Shown: piece after piece, positions 23,286 to 35,117 of the stretch
Numbering within the stretch: position 1 is the stretch's first letter
Layout of the letters: every line of letters starts with the position of its first letter
Assembly (NCBI GenBank): GCA_017607445.1
Contig: JAEVHH010000001.1
Coordinates: 4,464,001-4,528,000 of the forward strand
DNA from: Histoplasma ohiense
Taxonomy: Eukaryota > Ascomycota > Eurotiomycetes > Onygenales > Ajellomycetaceae
Reading direction: 5' to 3'
Length of the DNA: 64,000 bases
Notes under the pieces: model-generated
Seen by the model: the letters and a program-made list of their open reading frames with translations, nothing else
Databases searched by the model: none
What the model was told of the DNA's origin: nothing
Made by a program: the position numbers and the translations under genes

Positions 23286-24508
23286 TCACCGCTGTTCAAA
23301 ATCCCCTCCACCCAGTATATCCTTCAGATTCACCTCCCCACTCCCACGGGCCAACGGCTGCCTCTGTCCTGCTCCTTCTTTCCACCCAATCATATATATC
23401 AACCTGAACGTAGCAGGAATCCCTTCTCTTCCCTCTTCCCCATGTAGCTCCCTATATATAGCTTCGCAAGCTAACAAAACATCCCTTGATATCGGTCCCG
23501 CCTCACGTCGCAGAATAGCATTACTTTCCCCCATTGCCTGTAAATCAGTCATCAAGGCAAACGTATTTGGATACTCCACCACAATATCCTCCACATCAAC
23601 CGTAAGCAGCTTAAAGTCAGCTTTTCCTAGCAATCCCCCGACATCCCGGACGTCAGCCAAGGGTGAGATATGCGGGCTCACGCCTCCGCGCCGTTCAAGG
23701 TCTGCTAGCTGCAAAGACGTGCGTAGTTCGAAGAGTGTATCGCCGCCAAACATTGCGGCGATGAAAGGGCTGTCTGGTTTTAAGATATGGTTTATTTGTG
23801 TCAGGAGAGAGGGGAGATCGTTTATCCAATGGATCGAGAGGGAGGAGAGGACCGCGTCGAAGGTGTTGGGTCCAAATGGGAGGGATTCTAAAGTGGGAAC
23901 CACTTGGCGTGTAATTTTCAGCCGGGAATTGAATGGGAGATCTTCATCACGGTATAGGAGGGATGGGGATTCGTCGATGCACGTTAGCGTTGAAATTCGA
24001 CTTCCGACAGTAGTATGTGGTGATAACACTGCCGATTCAGAAGCATTTTGCTCCTGTGCCTCTTTATTTTCATCTCTGGGCTCCTGCTCTGGAGGAGGGA
24101 TTGGCTGCGTGAGTGCTTTCGCGATATTGCAACTGTTTGCGCCCAGATCTAAAACGTTTGGGAATTGGCGGTTGATATCCTGACCAAACAATATAAACAT
24201 TAGCTATTGGAAAATCTCCCTCAAGTATATAGCAATTTACGGCGTAAAGCTTGCTGTTGGGATGTAAAGAATAGTTTTCTTACAAGTAACCGCTCACTCA
24301 GGCGAAATGCGACCTCGTCTTTAAGATAGTCAACCTTGCGACCAAGCTTGATATTTCTTCCCGCCCGCTCCTTCTGCAGGAGTTTCGTCCTCCGGTTGAA
24401 TACCTCTAGGGTTGGTGCCCCTGGAGCCTGTACCGCGTAGCTTCTCGTAGTTTCGCATAATTGCTGCCGAAAAAGAGAAGGCTTCGGGAGCGTTGGACGT
24501 AACAGCAT
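23286..24508 (-). CDS. NDUFAF5-like methyltransferase, mitochondrial complex I assembly factor
   Basis: The human homologue NDUFAF5 acts in the mitochondrial matrix in early complex I assembly, where it hydroxylates an arginine of NDUFS7 despite its methyltransferase fold. Two exons on the minus strand (24508-24284 and 24179-23286) give 372 aa. The start is the ATG at 24508, giving a basic N-terminus typical of a matrix targeting sequence (MLLRPTLPKPSLFRQQ). SAM-binding motif I is VLDLGANSCNIAKAL; later family blocks are LSSLSIHWINDLP, FIAAMFGGDTLFELR, SLQLADLERRGG and HISPLADVRDVGGLL. An insert of about 35 acidic and Gln/Glu-rich residues lies between motif I and the next strand. It is divergent from dynactin p62 (688 bp between ATGs). 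Confidence 0.93.
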
Positions 24509-25196
24509 TGGGTTATGAAATTGATCCTCCAGGTGCAGAGGGGGGAGATGCACGAATAGAGCTTATATAAAAGAGGACATAAGGGTAGATACATATACAG
24601 AATATGGCTACATGCAATTAATGTAAACAACGAGGAGAAATGAAAGAAAGATGGTTTCTTTGACAGCGATCCTCTTTTGGCGGTGGTGTTGATTGTGAAG
24701 GTGTTCGTTCAGCGGCAGAAACCATCGTAAAGTCACCCACAGAAGTAAATACACCTTCCAGCCTACAAAAACCAAGAGCGCGGGGGAAACAACAATACCA
24801 CCAATGGTCATTCGACTTCATTAACAGGAATCATATATTGGCCCTCACTTGGCGCAGACTCCTAAAATCCACCTTCCCTAGGTTGCACTCGTTTATTCGT
24901 TCAACTTTTGCGGACACGGAATCATATCGTACTGAGGGCCTCCCTCCCCCTTCATCTCAATATTGAAAAAGCGGGAAACGCAGCCATCAATAAATGGATG
25001 GGGACCCTTGGATATACACGCGTAATATTTCAATTGGAATCAACCACACCTATTTTGCGCCAGGAAGAGACCCATGCCATAACCGAACTTCCTCTTGAAC
25101 AACTCCGCCAGTGCTAGCACCGTTGTGGTCTCCCTCAGGCATGAGAGTGAAATTGCCTGGTGTTGCCAGAAAATTTGTATTTCGAGCTGCTATATA
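24509..25196. promoter_or_regulatory. Divergent promoter between NDUFAF5-like and dynactin p62 genes
   Basis: 688 bp between two divergent start codons, which must hold both promoters. Short frames on the minus strand (about 24608-24821) overlap one another and match nothing I know. No regulatory motif could be singled out. Confidence 0.5.
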
Positions 25197-27050
25197 ATGG
25201 CTCGTCCCTTTCCTTACACGTTTATATCGTGTCCATGCGCAGACACATCGAGCGCTCCTGGTCTTCCAACGAACCGGCTCTCAAAGGACCTTTCAAATAT
25301 CACACTTAGCGGTCAACAGCCGGACCCCGATAGCGATGATGAGGAGAGGACCTTTGATCCCAGATCACCTCGGGCGAATTACTCTCTTTATCCCCCTGAA
25401 CATCTATTGTACTGCGAGGATTGCCATCAGATAAAATGTCCAAGATGCATAACGGAAGAAATAGTGTGCTGGTACTGCCCAAATTGCTTGTTTGAAACAC
25501 CAAGCAGTATGGTAAGGAGCGAAGGGAACAGGTACGAATCCCTTCGAGCCAGGAAAATAAATGCAGAGTGAACTTGAAACTAAGGAAAGATATACAGGTG
25601 TGCGCGCAATTGCTTTAACTGTCCAATATGTACCTCACCCCTATCCGTTACAACTCTTGGGAGCGCCGACAATGGAGCCCAGAACGGACCTTGGGTACTC
25701 TCATGCGGATACTGCATGTGGACAACGCTTGATATTGGAATCAAATTCGATAAGCCAACCAACATTCGTGCTCAGCTTACTTCATTAAAGAATAGCCAGA
25801 GCCGTGCCTCCTCTGAAGTTAAATCTCCGTTGGCAAACCCCATCTCTCCGGACGACTTGACAACTCCTGCTTTTCATGATGAAAAGTCAGCTGGGGCTCC
25901 ATTCTCAGAGGAAAGGCCAGTAACGGTAGACCTGGAGTCCCGTTTCTCTGCTCTAAAATCGTTTTATAGAACCCAGTTAACGGAAACATCCGCCTCTCCT
26001 ACAGATCCCCTGATTGGACCTGAACTAGGAGGTTTCTATTCTTCGCCCAGTGCATTAAATCGCATAATGTCTCTCTACACTACAGGAATCGGCAATCTCC
26101 ATGGTGCTGCCAGCAAGAAGCCTCAGTCAAAACCGCCACTCATGCGCGAGGCCCTCACGCCAGCAGAAGGGCTTCATATCCCTGACCCCAACACCGAACT
26201 AGCAATCATTCGAAAAATGGCATCTTCGGACTGTGGCTGGGATGGCCTTGCTTCTGTGGAGCAAAAAGTCTCCCAACCTCCCTCTACAAAATTCGTCGAT
26301 GAACTCCGTCCCCTCCCCATCCTCCTTCGAACTAAGAGATCAAAACGCTGCAAAGCGTGCAAGCACATCCTCGTTAAGCCTGAATTTAAACCACAATCAA
26401 CCCGCTTCCGGATCCGTTTAATAGCCCTGAGCTACATTCCACTTATTACCATGCGCCCTTTGCCTCCATTCCCGGCCAGCTCTCCCCCGATAAACCTCGA
26501 CGCCCTCGAGCCCCGTAGGCCTGTCCAATTCCTCATAACCCTCAAAAACCACATGTTTGATTCCATCCGCGTCACCCTAGCTACGCCATCAGTAACCCCA
26601 GGCCACGTCGCCTCCAAAGTCACGATGCTCTGCCCGCAATTTGAAGTAGGTGCTAACAGTGACGTCTGGGACGAAGCGTTGGCATCATCAGGAGCGCAAG
26701 ACCCGCGTTCTTCCAGATCAGGACTGGATAAAGTCGCTGAAGCAGGAAAGATATGGGACAAGGGAAGGAACTGGACGACTGTGGCGATGGAGGTTGTGCC
26801 AGGGTCACTTCCAGGAGGTGGGGAAGGTGGTAAGGATGATGAGACTGGAATTGAAGACGACGCGGATGTCATTGAGATTCCAGTGTTTGTACGGGTGGAG
26901 TGGGAGGCTGAAGGGGGTGCAGAGGAGCTCGCTATTAGACCCGATACGAGGAGACAGCAGGAGGCGGAGATGGTGAAGCGAGAACTGGCCTATTGGATGG
27001 TGCTGGGGATTGGTAGGATTACACGAGGTGGATATGAGAATCGCGGTTAG
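25197..27050 (+). CDS. Dynactin subunit p62 (DCTN4 type)
   Basis: A pointed-end subunit of dynactin, the dynein activator for nuclear and vesicle transport in hyphae. Two exons (25197-25531, 25598-27050; 66-nt intron) give 595 aa. The N-terminal half carries the family's paired cysteines: CPCAD, YCEDCHQIKCPRC, CWYCPNCLFE, then across the intron CARNCFNCPICTSPL and SCGYCMWTT. A later pair is SKRCKACKHILVKPEF. The rest is beta-rich with Ser/Pro linkers and an acidic patch near residue 535. The ATG at 25197 is the first in frame next to the conserved FPYTFISCPC; the open frame extends further upstream without similarity. Confidence 0.93.
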
Positions 27051-28476
27051 CTGTGTTTGGTTTCAGATAAATTTCAAGTTCGCAGACCGCCTTTGGCTTT
27101 CCTATTTCTAACCTTTCTACATTCTACCTTTGCTCGAGACTTACTACGGAGAATATCTAACTGCCCTCTCTTAGGTCATCCGTTCACACTAACATAATCT
27201 ATCACTTTCTCAGACACTTCTCCACTTTAAGACATGTCTCTATTTTAATAATCAAAATGTCAATAATAAAAGATATTTATACTTCTATGAAACCGAATAA
27301 GGTTCGATTTAATTACGCGATAGAATAGTGATAAGATGATCCAGCTTGCTTCCAGTTATTGTTTTCCAGAGAGATAGAATCTCTTCGCAGGAAGAGATGT
27401 GCCCACTAGGACTGGATACATGCTCCCCCATACCTCCACAGAAGGCTCATCATGTCCATGCCTGGTCTTGGTGTATACCAGCCTGCTTGAGCCCGTTTTC
27501 TAGGGGGGTGTCTTAAGGCACGTCAGTGCATTTCCCTCAGCTCAGAGAGGCTCTGAGGGGGGTTATAGTTGCATTAGAACTAGAGCTCTCATTATCTATC
27601 TATCTAGAAGGGAATTTAACTACCAATTTATATCTGATAGATAGATACTAGTACTAGTATCTAACTTCCCTTGCTTGAAAGGGAATGATAACTTTTGTGC
27701 AATAAATTCTTGCTTATTTATCAAATAGATTCTGATTTTGGTGGTAGATTTTCTACATTATTGTGGTCAAAAAATGGTATTTTCCTCGAATATAATAGGG
27801 GAGTGTCTGGGGGGTGGTGGGTTACGTTGGTTATCTTCTATTTTTTTGGGTGCGGTACGAGTTCCTGTCTCGCGGGGATTTACCAGCCCTACAATGCCAT
27901 ATTTATATTTGTTATCCGTTTTTACCCTCTACTCCACGCCGCAAGCCTTTCGCCCTACCGCAGCAGCAATATTGTCAAGCAAGAGCGAAGGTACGGAAAT
28001 TTGTAGCAAGGACAGGAACACCTCCTTTCCATTCATGTCATTTCCTCAAATTCCTCAGGATTCGTCGATGTATTTTCCGTACAGTTAAAGAAGCTCATTT
28101 ATGCAGACAAACACGCGGAAAGAGATATGATATGAGAGGCAGATTAAAAACATGAAATATAGAAGGAACAAAAGAGAACAAAAAAAAACATAACATAAAA
28201 ATTTGCTAAGATTGCGGAAACCCCATCGCTTCGTTTCCCATAAAAAAAACGACAAAATTTCCGAACCTATTAATTTTATTTCATTGCCCCCATTCCTTCC
28301 TCCATGACCGGAGAAAAAGAAGGAAGAGGGCAACAAATAGGGCCCAACGCTCCACCACGACCTTGTTCCCCAGACCTTTTTTTACCCGCAGTTACATTCC
28401 GTTTATAGAACCAAGCACGAGATATGAAAAGAAGAAAATTTGCGTGTAACATTTTATTTTCTTTCTACTCAGTCCT
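27051..28476. other. Intergenic with palindromic motifs; no gene seen
   Basis: 1.4 kb between convergent dynactin p62 and eS7. It holds a TATC/GATA-rich patch at about 27590-27650, a perfect 20-bp palindrome at 27643-27662, and a short hairpin CTCAGAG-AGG-CTCTGAG at 27541-27557. Open frames at 27700-28150 overlap in three frames and match nothing known. Confidence 0.5.
27643..27662. repeat. 20-bp perfect palindrome
   Basis: AGATACTAGTACTAGTATCT is its own reverse complement. It lies inside a weak larger inverted repeat (AAGGGAA near 27608 against TTCCCTT near 27666), so it could be a small decayed fold-back element. Confidence 0.85.
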
Positions 28477-29476
28477 CTAAAACTCTGTAGCACTGCTTTG
28501 AGGGAATTCGAATTTGACACCACGGCCAGTCAATCTCCGGTAAACCTCGCCATATGCGTCCAGGCGGTGGTCAACACCACCTCGCTCCTTCTCGTGCAGG
28601 ATGACCTTGAGAACTTTCGTGCCGTCCTCCTTTGTTCGAAGACGCTTGCCGACGATCTCAACAGGGTAGACGATGTCGGTGAGGATTGCCTCGTGGACAG
28701 CGGTGAGAGTGCGCGATCGGGGCCGCTTCTGGGTCTGGGAAGTGCGGGAGCGGGCGGAGCGCTTGGGGCGTGGCAGGATGCGACGGGAAGCGAGGATTAG
28801 GACATGGCGATCAGAAAACTTTTTCTCGAGCTCACGGGTGAGACTGTTTTATTGCAGGAATTGGGTTAGTGGGTTTAAGCTTTGGGTCTTTGTAGATTGT
28901 TTGGATAAGGACATTCTTTTTCGTTTATTGGACATGAGATTGGGTATCGGCATACCGTTGCTGGACCTTGTGGAAGCCTTGGAGAAGAGGGACTGGGACA
29001 AAGATGACAATAGCCTTCTTTCCGTGACCGACTTCGATCTATATTGTTCGTGGCATACATATCAGTAGATGAAATTCAAGATTTCAAGTTGTGGTTCAGC
29101 GCATATCCGTGTCGAAATTGTTTTATCCACCCAACTGTTGTCCCTTCTCTTCTGTGCAAACAATATCCAATCTCCACAGAGCCCTAGTATCCATCATCCT
29201 TTCCTCTCAAGTCTTCTCTGTGAAAAATGGCCCAATGTATCTCACAGGCCCCCCACCATTCAAACACCAAACAAAATCTCTCCAGGAAATCAATAGCAAA
29301 ACTCGCACTCAATTTCTTACCTCACGAGCAGAGACAAACTGCAAAGGCCTGAGGGCGGCCTTCAGATCGGGGGTGTTGGTCTCCAGATCTGAGAGAGCAC
29401 CTGCGAGGGAGGTCTCGAGCTCGGAAGGATTTTGCCGGGAAGGGCTGTTGGGCGCGATCTTGTTGAGAGCAGCCAT
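28477..29476 (-). CDS. RPS7: 40S ribosomal protein eS7
   Basis: A structural protein of the small ribosomal subunit. Three exons on the minus strand (29476-29321, 29038-28956, 28843-28477) give 201 aa, the usual eS7 length. Diagnostic stretches are LSDLETNTPDLKAALRPLQF, EVGHGKKAIVIFVPVPLLQG, RELEKKFSDRHVLILASRRI, RPKRSARSRTSQTQKRPRSR and the C-terminal YRRLTGRGVKFEFPQ. The introns are 282 and 112 nt; a long first intron close to the start codon is common in fungal ribosomal protein genes. Confidence 0.96.
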
Positions 29477-29974
29477 GATTGCAGGCAACGGGAGTTCTGG
29501 GGAAAGCTGTTGCTGCTGCTGTCTTTCCTTAGTCGGTAGGAAGAAGGAGAGTCGATCGGTTGGCGGTTGTCAGCGTGGGTAGAAAGGTACTTTCGCGCTG
29601 CCGTTTCTATCGACATCGCTGCATTTTTCGTGGTGTGGGATCAGAGGCTCGGCAATTCGCTTAGCGGAAGGGCGTTGCCATATACAGTTAGCACGCTGTT
29701 GATTCCAGTATAGCGCCATCCCGTGACTGTGCTCGCCCTGGAAGCTTCAGACAACGTATGGAAAGTCGTTTGCATTTCATGATTTCGGAAAATCAATGGC
29801 TTAAGGCATAATTACAGAACGATATGCCTATTCAGCTTATTTACGAAACATTTTCGGTATCTTCAGCAATGCCGTTATGAAACTCAAAGTACCCTTGGTT
29901 TGCACAGCCCTCAACACTATCCAGGTGTTTCCTCCAAGTGCTTCAACGAAGTCTCTTCTGTGATCTATTTCCTA
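29477..29974. other. Intergenic: eS7 promoter and phosphoketolase 3' flank
   Basis: 498 bp between two minus-strand genes. Nothing beyond a C/T-biased leader on the minus strand was recognised. Confidence 0.5.
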
Positions 29975-32854
29975 TCAAGAAAATTTTGGCGTGTCATACA
30001 TATCGTCAGGGTCTACCGGTGTATTAGCTACTTTGCTCTAATCCAGAGCCTGATCGTTCAAAAATGGTACAGGGGTAAACTTACCCTTATGATGCTGCAT
30101 GATATACTTCCTCGTCTCATTCATATTATGGTCAAACTCAGAAAGCAGCTCGCATCTCCTTATCATAACATCTTCGTTCCTGATTGCACCACCACGGACT
30201 GCAGCCTGGGCAACATGGAATCGAGAAACTCGGTTGATCAGCATCATATCAAATGGTGTCGTGGTACTTCCTTCTTCCATGTATGATGCAATTGTAACCC
30301 GTTCCATCTGCGGCCTTCCAAAGAGAAGTCCCCTCAATTCAGTCTCATACCCATGATAATTGAAATGGATCGGACGTTCGCTAGTGAAGAGAGCGTCGAA
30401 TGCTTCGTCTGACAGGGCATGCGGGTGACTGGTCTCCCTGCTAAGAATCATTAAATCCGTGACATTAACTACACGCACGCGCAATTCTGGAACCCGTTCC
30501 TTGAGTAGGACGGCTGCCCGGACGACTTCGAATGTGAGTTCTGTACCGATGCCAACAAGCACCACATCCGGGTCTTTTCCTTCATCGGTAGATGCGAATT
30601 TCCACACCGAACCACCCGCGCGACAGTGGCTTTCAGCTTCATCTGGACCTAAAAATACAGGTGTGGGCTGCTTGGACCCAACCATGAGATTGATATAGTT
30701 CTTGGACTTCAAGCAATGGTTTAAGGTGGAAAGGAATGTGTTTGCGTCCGGTGGTAAATAAACGCGGGCTGCGTTTGGTTTCAGATTCAACACTGCTGAA
30801 ATGAACGATGGATTTTGATGCGAGAATCCATTGTGCTCTTGTCGAGTCCATGTGCTTGTCTCGATGTAATTGATACTGGCAATATCACGGCGCCACACGG
30901 TCTCTCTGCCCTGTACAAATAATCAGAGGCATGTCCGCAACGTATATCTGGATTTATAATAGGAAGACATTGAACCTTACCATTTTGGTGAACTTGGAAA
31001 ATTGAACCATCATTGTATGTATAATGCCGAGGAAACTCTCATATGAAGGGAAAATGCCCACTCGACCTGTCAATGTATACCCTTGCAAAAACCCCTGGCA
31101 CATATGTTCGCTCAATACTTCAATTACACGACCACCCTGTGCATTAGCAAACTGGTCCCATTGGAAGTTTCTTCCCGTGTGTGCTAGTGCGCCACCAAGT
31201 TTATTACTCTCCAACTCATCTGGGGAAAACAGCCTAACAGAGTGAGGGTTATCGACGAAAACTTGGTCAATGAACTCGGCGATAATCTCCATAGAGCTCT
31301 CCTGCTTGCCCTTCTCGATATGGAATCCCTTCCAGTCCGGCAGTTTGAGTATCCTGTATGATTCATAAACATCACTTCGCTGCCCTAACTTTTTCAAGTC
31401 ATTTCGAGGGATGATAGCCTTAATGTCGTCTATCACATCACCGCCTTCTGTAAAAAGCTCATGTGGTTTGTACGACAACAACCATTCGTTTAGCACCTTC
31501 AATTCTTCCTTGTCCTTTTTGGCCCCCGGAAGAGGGACTTGATGGGCTTTGAAAGACCCTTCGATAGTTTGGCCATGAATTTGTTTTGGACCAGTCCATC
31601 CCTGAACCATATACGTTAACATCGACAAGACATAGTGTATTGCCATTTGGGCACTAACCTTAGGCGTTCGCAAAATCAAAATAGGCCAACGCGGTTTCAC
31701 AATCGGGTTGCCGGAGCGAGCAGCCTGTTGTATTTTGCGGATTTCCTCCAACGCCCATTCTAGTGCTCCATGAAAATCGACGTTAACATGTTCCAAATCG
31801 TCGATGATTCGTGGTTGATAACCGTATCCCACGAACAAAGCGATGAGCTCGCGATCATCCATACAACCGAATATGGTTCGTTCACTGATTTTAAATCCAT
31901 TGAGGTGGAGAATGGGCAGCACCGCCCCCGATTCTGCAGGGTCAATATATTTGAATCCGTGCCAGGACCTTTCAGGGTAAAATCAGTTTCTCGTCTTCAT
32001 CTGGAGTCATAAGCCATTTTACTGACGCAGCTGTCGGCCCAGATTCTGCTTCGCCATCACCGATAATGCATGTGACTATCAAATCCGACTTGTCCATGAC
32101 CGCCCCGAACGAAACGGATAGAGCATACCCCAATTCGCCGCCTTCGTGGATTGCACCTGGAGTTTCGGCGTTGATATGACTGTCGGAAATGTCAACGTCG
32201 CCGCACAATCAAACGGCATCAGGGAATTTTCAGAGAGATAGAGATATCCCCAACCTTGGAAATCCACCCGTGGTACTGAACGTAGTGATCAGCTTCGTAA
32301 GGCCTTTCGTGTCTCGACTATATCCTGGATAGAATTTCTCCAGAGAACCTTCCATCCAGAGCGCAGCTAGGATTCCTGGTGCGCCATGACCCGGTCCCAC
32401 GACATATATCATGTCAAGGTCATGTTTGCAAATCAAGTAATTCAGGTGGGAATAGACAAAGGTCAGCCCTGGGCAGGTTCCCCAATGGCCTTTTCATGTA
32501 TTTGTAAGCCAGCGTATAATTCCTTGCAAAAGAGCATGAATCAAAAACGCACCCAATAATCTCGGTTTAATATCGTCAAATTTCAACTCTCGCTTTAGGC
32601 ATGCATTGTCCTGCAGGAATATCATAGCTATATCGGGATATCAGCACATAATATGAAAAGATCATATCGAAAGAATGTATAAAGAGCTTACCGGCAGCAA
32701 TATAGTTCGCCGCACGCTGGAATCTCTGTAGAGAATCAACGATATTCTGGTCAAGCGATGTTCTTGCTAGTTGAACACCCAGTTGGTCTATTACCTCAGG
32801 TAGGTGAGACGGAAGCGGTTTTGGATTGGGTTTATCCATGATTTCTCCAGGCAT
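29975..32854 (-). CDS. XFP: Phosphoketolase (xylulose-5-P/fructose-6-P phosphoketolase)
   Basis: A thiamine-diphosphate enzyme that splits xylulose 5-phosphate (or fructose 6-phosphate) with phosphate into acetyl phosphate and glyceraldehyde 3-phosphate (or erythrose 4-phosphate). Eight exons on the minus strand: 32854-32692, 32627-32553, 32489-32255, 32179-32027, 31968-31659, 31601-30981, 30910-30085, 30012-29975; 806 aa, the family length. Family blocks: GHWGTCPGLTFVYSHLNYL, VVGPGHGAPGILAALWMEG, STTGGFPSHINAETPGAIHEGGELGY, ThDP motif GDGEAESGP, WHGFKYIDPAESGAVLPILHLNG, STWTRQEHNGFSHQNPSF, NFHGYE-type NYHGYETELRGLLFGR. Intron 5 (31602-31658) is 57 nt and in frame; removal restores LRTPKGWTGPKQ. 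The last exon adds only 12 codons, DPDDMYDTPKFS completed across the junction. Divergent to acetate kinase, its metabolic partner. Confidence 0.95.
31602..31658 (-). other. In-frame 57-nt intron of the phosphoketolase gene
   Basis: Begins GTTAGT and ends GGTTCAG on the minus strand, with TTAAC as a likely branch site. It has no in-frame stop. Retention would insert 19 residues (VSAQMAIHYVLSMLTYMVQ) into a highly conserved loop, so splicing is needed for a normal enzyme. Confidence 0.85.
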
Positions 32855-33315
32855 ATTTTTCTATTTGTTTTCCAGAATTGCCCAGAGGAAAATATAGAAA
32901 TGCAGCAACGGAGCAATATTAGACAGATCAAGGAGGTCGTATTGATATCTCCGTATAGATTAATTGTAACTATTTCTGGACGTAGGACACATCGAAGTTA
33001 ATGAGCAATTCCCACGCTCGTTTGAACACCGACAGTTTTTATTTAACCTCGTTTCTGGGTATACATTTGCGTCGTTAATAAAAAGCCATGCTGGCTACGT
33101 CACTGGTGGTTGACTCCCAAAAAACCGGTTCGTGTATGTCATAACTTTAACCAGGCAGTCGGAGAAGAATGAAATAGGTGGAAATAAAATCAAAAAATCA
33201 CCTGGGGCATCGGGATAGAGTGTAAATTAGCAATGAAGCTGGATAAATGGTGATTCTCCATGAGTTTAGTGTGGCCATTACATAGATTCATGTTTCGTGC
33301 ATAACGACCTCAATT
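32855..33315. promoter_or_regulatory. Shared divergent promoter of phosphoketolase and acetate kinase
   Basis: 461 bp separate the two start codons. No other gene fits, so both promoters lie here and co-regulation is likely. The sequence is AT-rich; I could not identify a specific factor site. Confidence 0.7.
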
Positions 33316-35117
33316 ATGGCTCAATCAATCCTCTCGATAAATGCTGGGTCCTCATCCGTCAAAGTCTCCATCTACAAAGCTGAGAGACCGCCGATAAAAC
33401 TCGCTTGGGCGCAGGTCACAGGAATTAGCACACCTCCATGCATTTTCAAACATTCTCAAGGACTTAACAAGGAGAAGAAAGAGGAGATCCAGGGACGCAT
33501 CTCAAACCCTCAAGAGGCGTTCAAGTACCTTCTGCACCACCTCTTGAACGACCCTGACCTGCAAGGGATTGCCAGGAAGGATGACTTCGCATATATCTGC
33601 CATCGAGTCGTGCATGGAGGTGACTTCGAAAAGGAAGCTGTTTTAACGGCGGGTGCATATAATTATTTGCAGGCATTGAAGGACCTTGCGCCGTTGTATG
33701 TCTGAGGAGATAAATGGATAGATTTAACCTACCTATACCGACTTGTCCATATTCAAGAGAAATGGCCATGCTAACCATGGGAAATCAAACAGGCACAATA
33801 CTGTCGCACTGGATATAATTGACACCTGTCTCAATGAAATCCCAATGGCGAAAACGGTGGCATATTTTGACTCCACCTTCCACCAGTCAATGCCGGACTA
33901 CGTCAAGACGTACCCTATCAGTCCTGAAAATGCCAAAAAGAACTGGCTACGCAAGTACGGATTCCATGGCATTAGCTACTCGTTCATCACACGATCGGTT
34001 GCAGAGTTCCTAAAACAGCCGATTGAGTCGACAAATATCGTGGCGCTTCATCTGGGTAGTGGTGCGTCCGTTTGCGCTATTCGGGCTGGAAAATCGATTG
34101 ATACATCGTATGTGTCTCATCTACATGAATGCATATCAACTTGACAGCCGTGCTTTCGGCCCTGGCTCGTTGTCGACTAACAAGTTGTGTTGATTAGGAT
34201 GGGATTGACACCCTTGGCCGGGCTTCCAGGGGCAACGAGAAGCGGAGACGTTGACCCGAGGTATAAATTATCGTAATGATAGCCTGCCTTTAATCAATCT
34301 TGCTGACAACATCCACAGCCTTGTTTTTCATTATACATCCGAAGCAGGCAAATTGAGCCCTGAGAGCACGAAAGATATGCACATTAGCACTGTATGCCTA
34401 CCCGTACGCCGTTAACCTCAGATAAGCCGTTCCTCCCTCTCCATTATACTGACACCAGATCATGGATATAAAACCACTGGCTCATGGCCTTGGCCCCTGC
34501 CCTCGCTTCACCAGACATGGGAAGCTAACCATGTTATCCAACGGATCAGGCTGAACGAATACTTAACAAAGAATCTGGATGGAAGAGTCTTGCGGGAACC
34601 ACCAACTTCTCTCAGATAGCCACTGAAACGCCCGCAACGAACCAACACCAACTCGCCTTTCAAATATTCGTCGACCGCATCGTCGGCTTCATCGGAAACT
34701 ACGTTGTGAAGCTCGATGGTCACGTTGATGCCCTCGTCTTTGCTGGTGGGATTGGTGAGAAGAGCGCCCTTTTGCGGGAAAAGGTGGTAGAGAAGTGTAG
34801 ATGTTTGGGCTTTGCAATTGGCCCGGAAGCGAACAGTAAGGGACTCGCGGATGGGTGTGCTGTGACAGATGTTTCACAAAAGATGGAGAGCCGACAGTGC
34901 ACTGCAAAAAAGCCTCGGGTACTCATTTGCCAAACCGATGAGGAGGTGAGCAGAGCGGAATATCCCCATATTTGTTGATTTTGTCTTAGTTGTGGTAGTC
35001 GCTTTTTACTTGCCCTTTCTATCATACCACCCATTTGCCCGATATGCATCAAATAACTGACAGATTTTGCGGGCATAGTTTGAGATGGCGTATAGCTGCG
35101 TTAATTCACAACCCTGA
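33316..35117 (+). CDS. ACK: Acetate kinase
   Basis: Interconverts acetyl phosphate plus ADP with acetate plus ATP. Six exons (33316-33695, 33793-34107, 34198-34260, 34319-34391, 34550-34945, 35079-35117) give 421 aa, the family length. Motifs: N-terminal ILSINAGSSSVKVSIYK, HRVVHGGDF, KYGFHGISYSFITRSV, VALHLGSGASVCAI, GLTPLAGLPGATRSGDVDPS, LAFQIFVDRIVGFIGNYV and DALVFAGGIGEKSALLRE. The last exon is 13 codons including the stop and supplies the usual FEMA. The enzyme is bacterial-type and absent from baker's yeast but found in some fungi next to or with phosphoketolase. It would use the acetyl phosphate made by the divergent gene. Confidence 0.95.
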
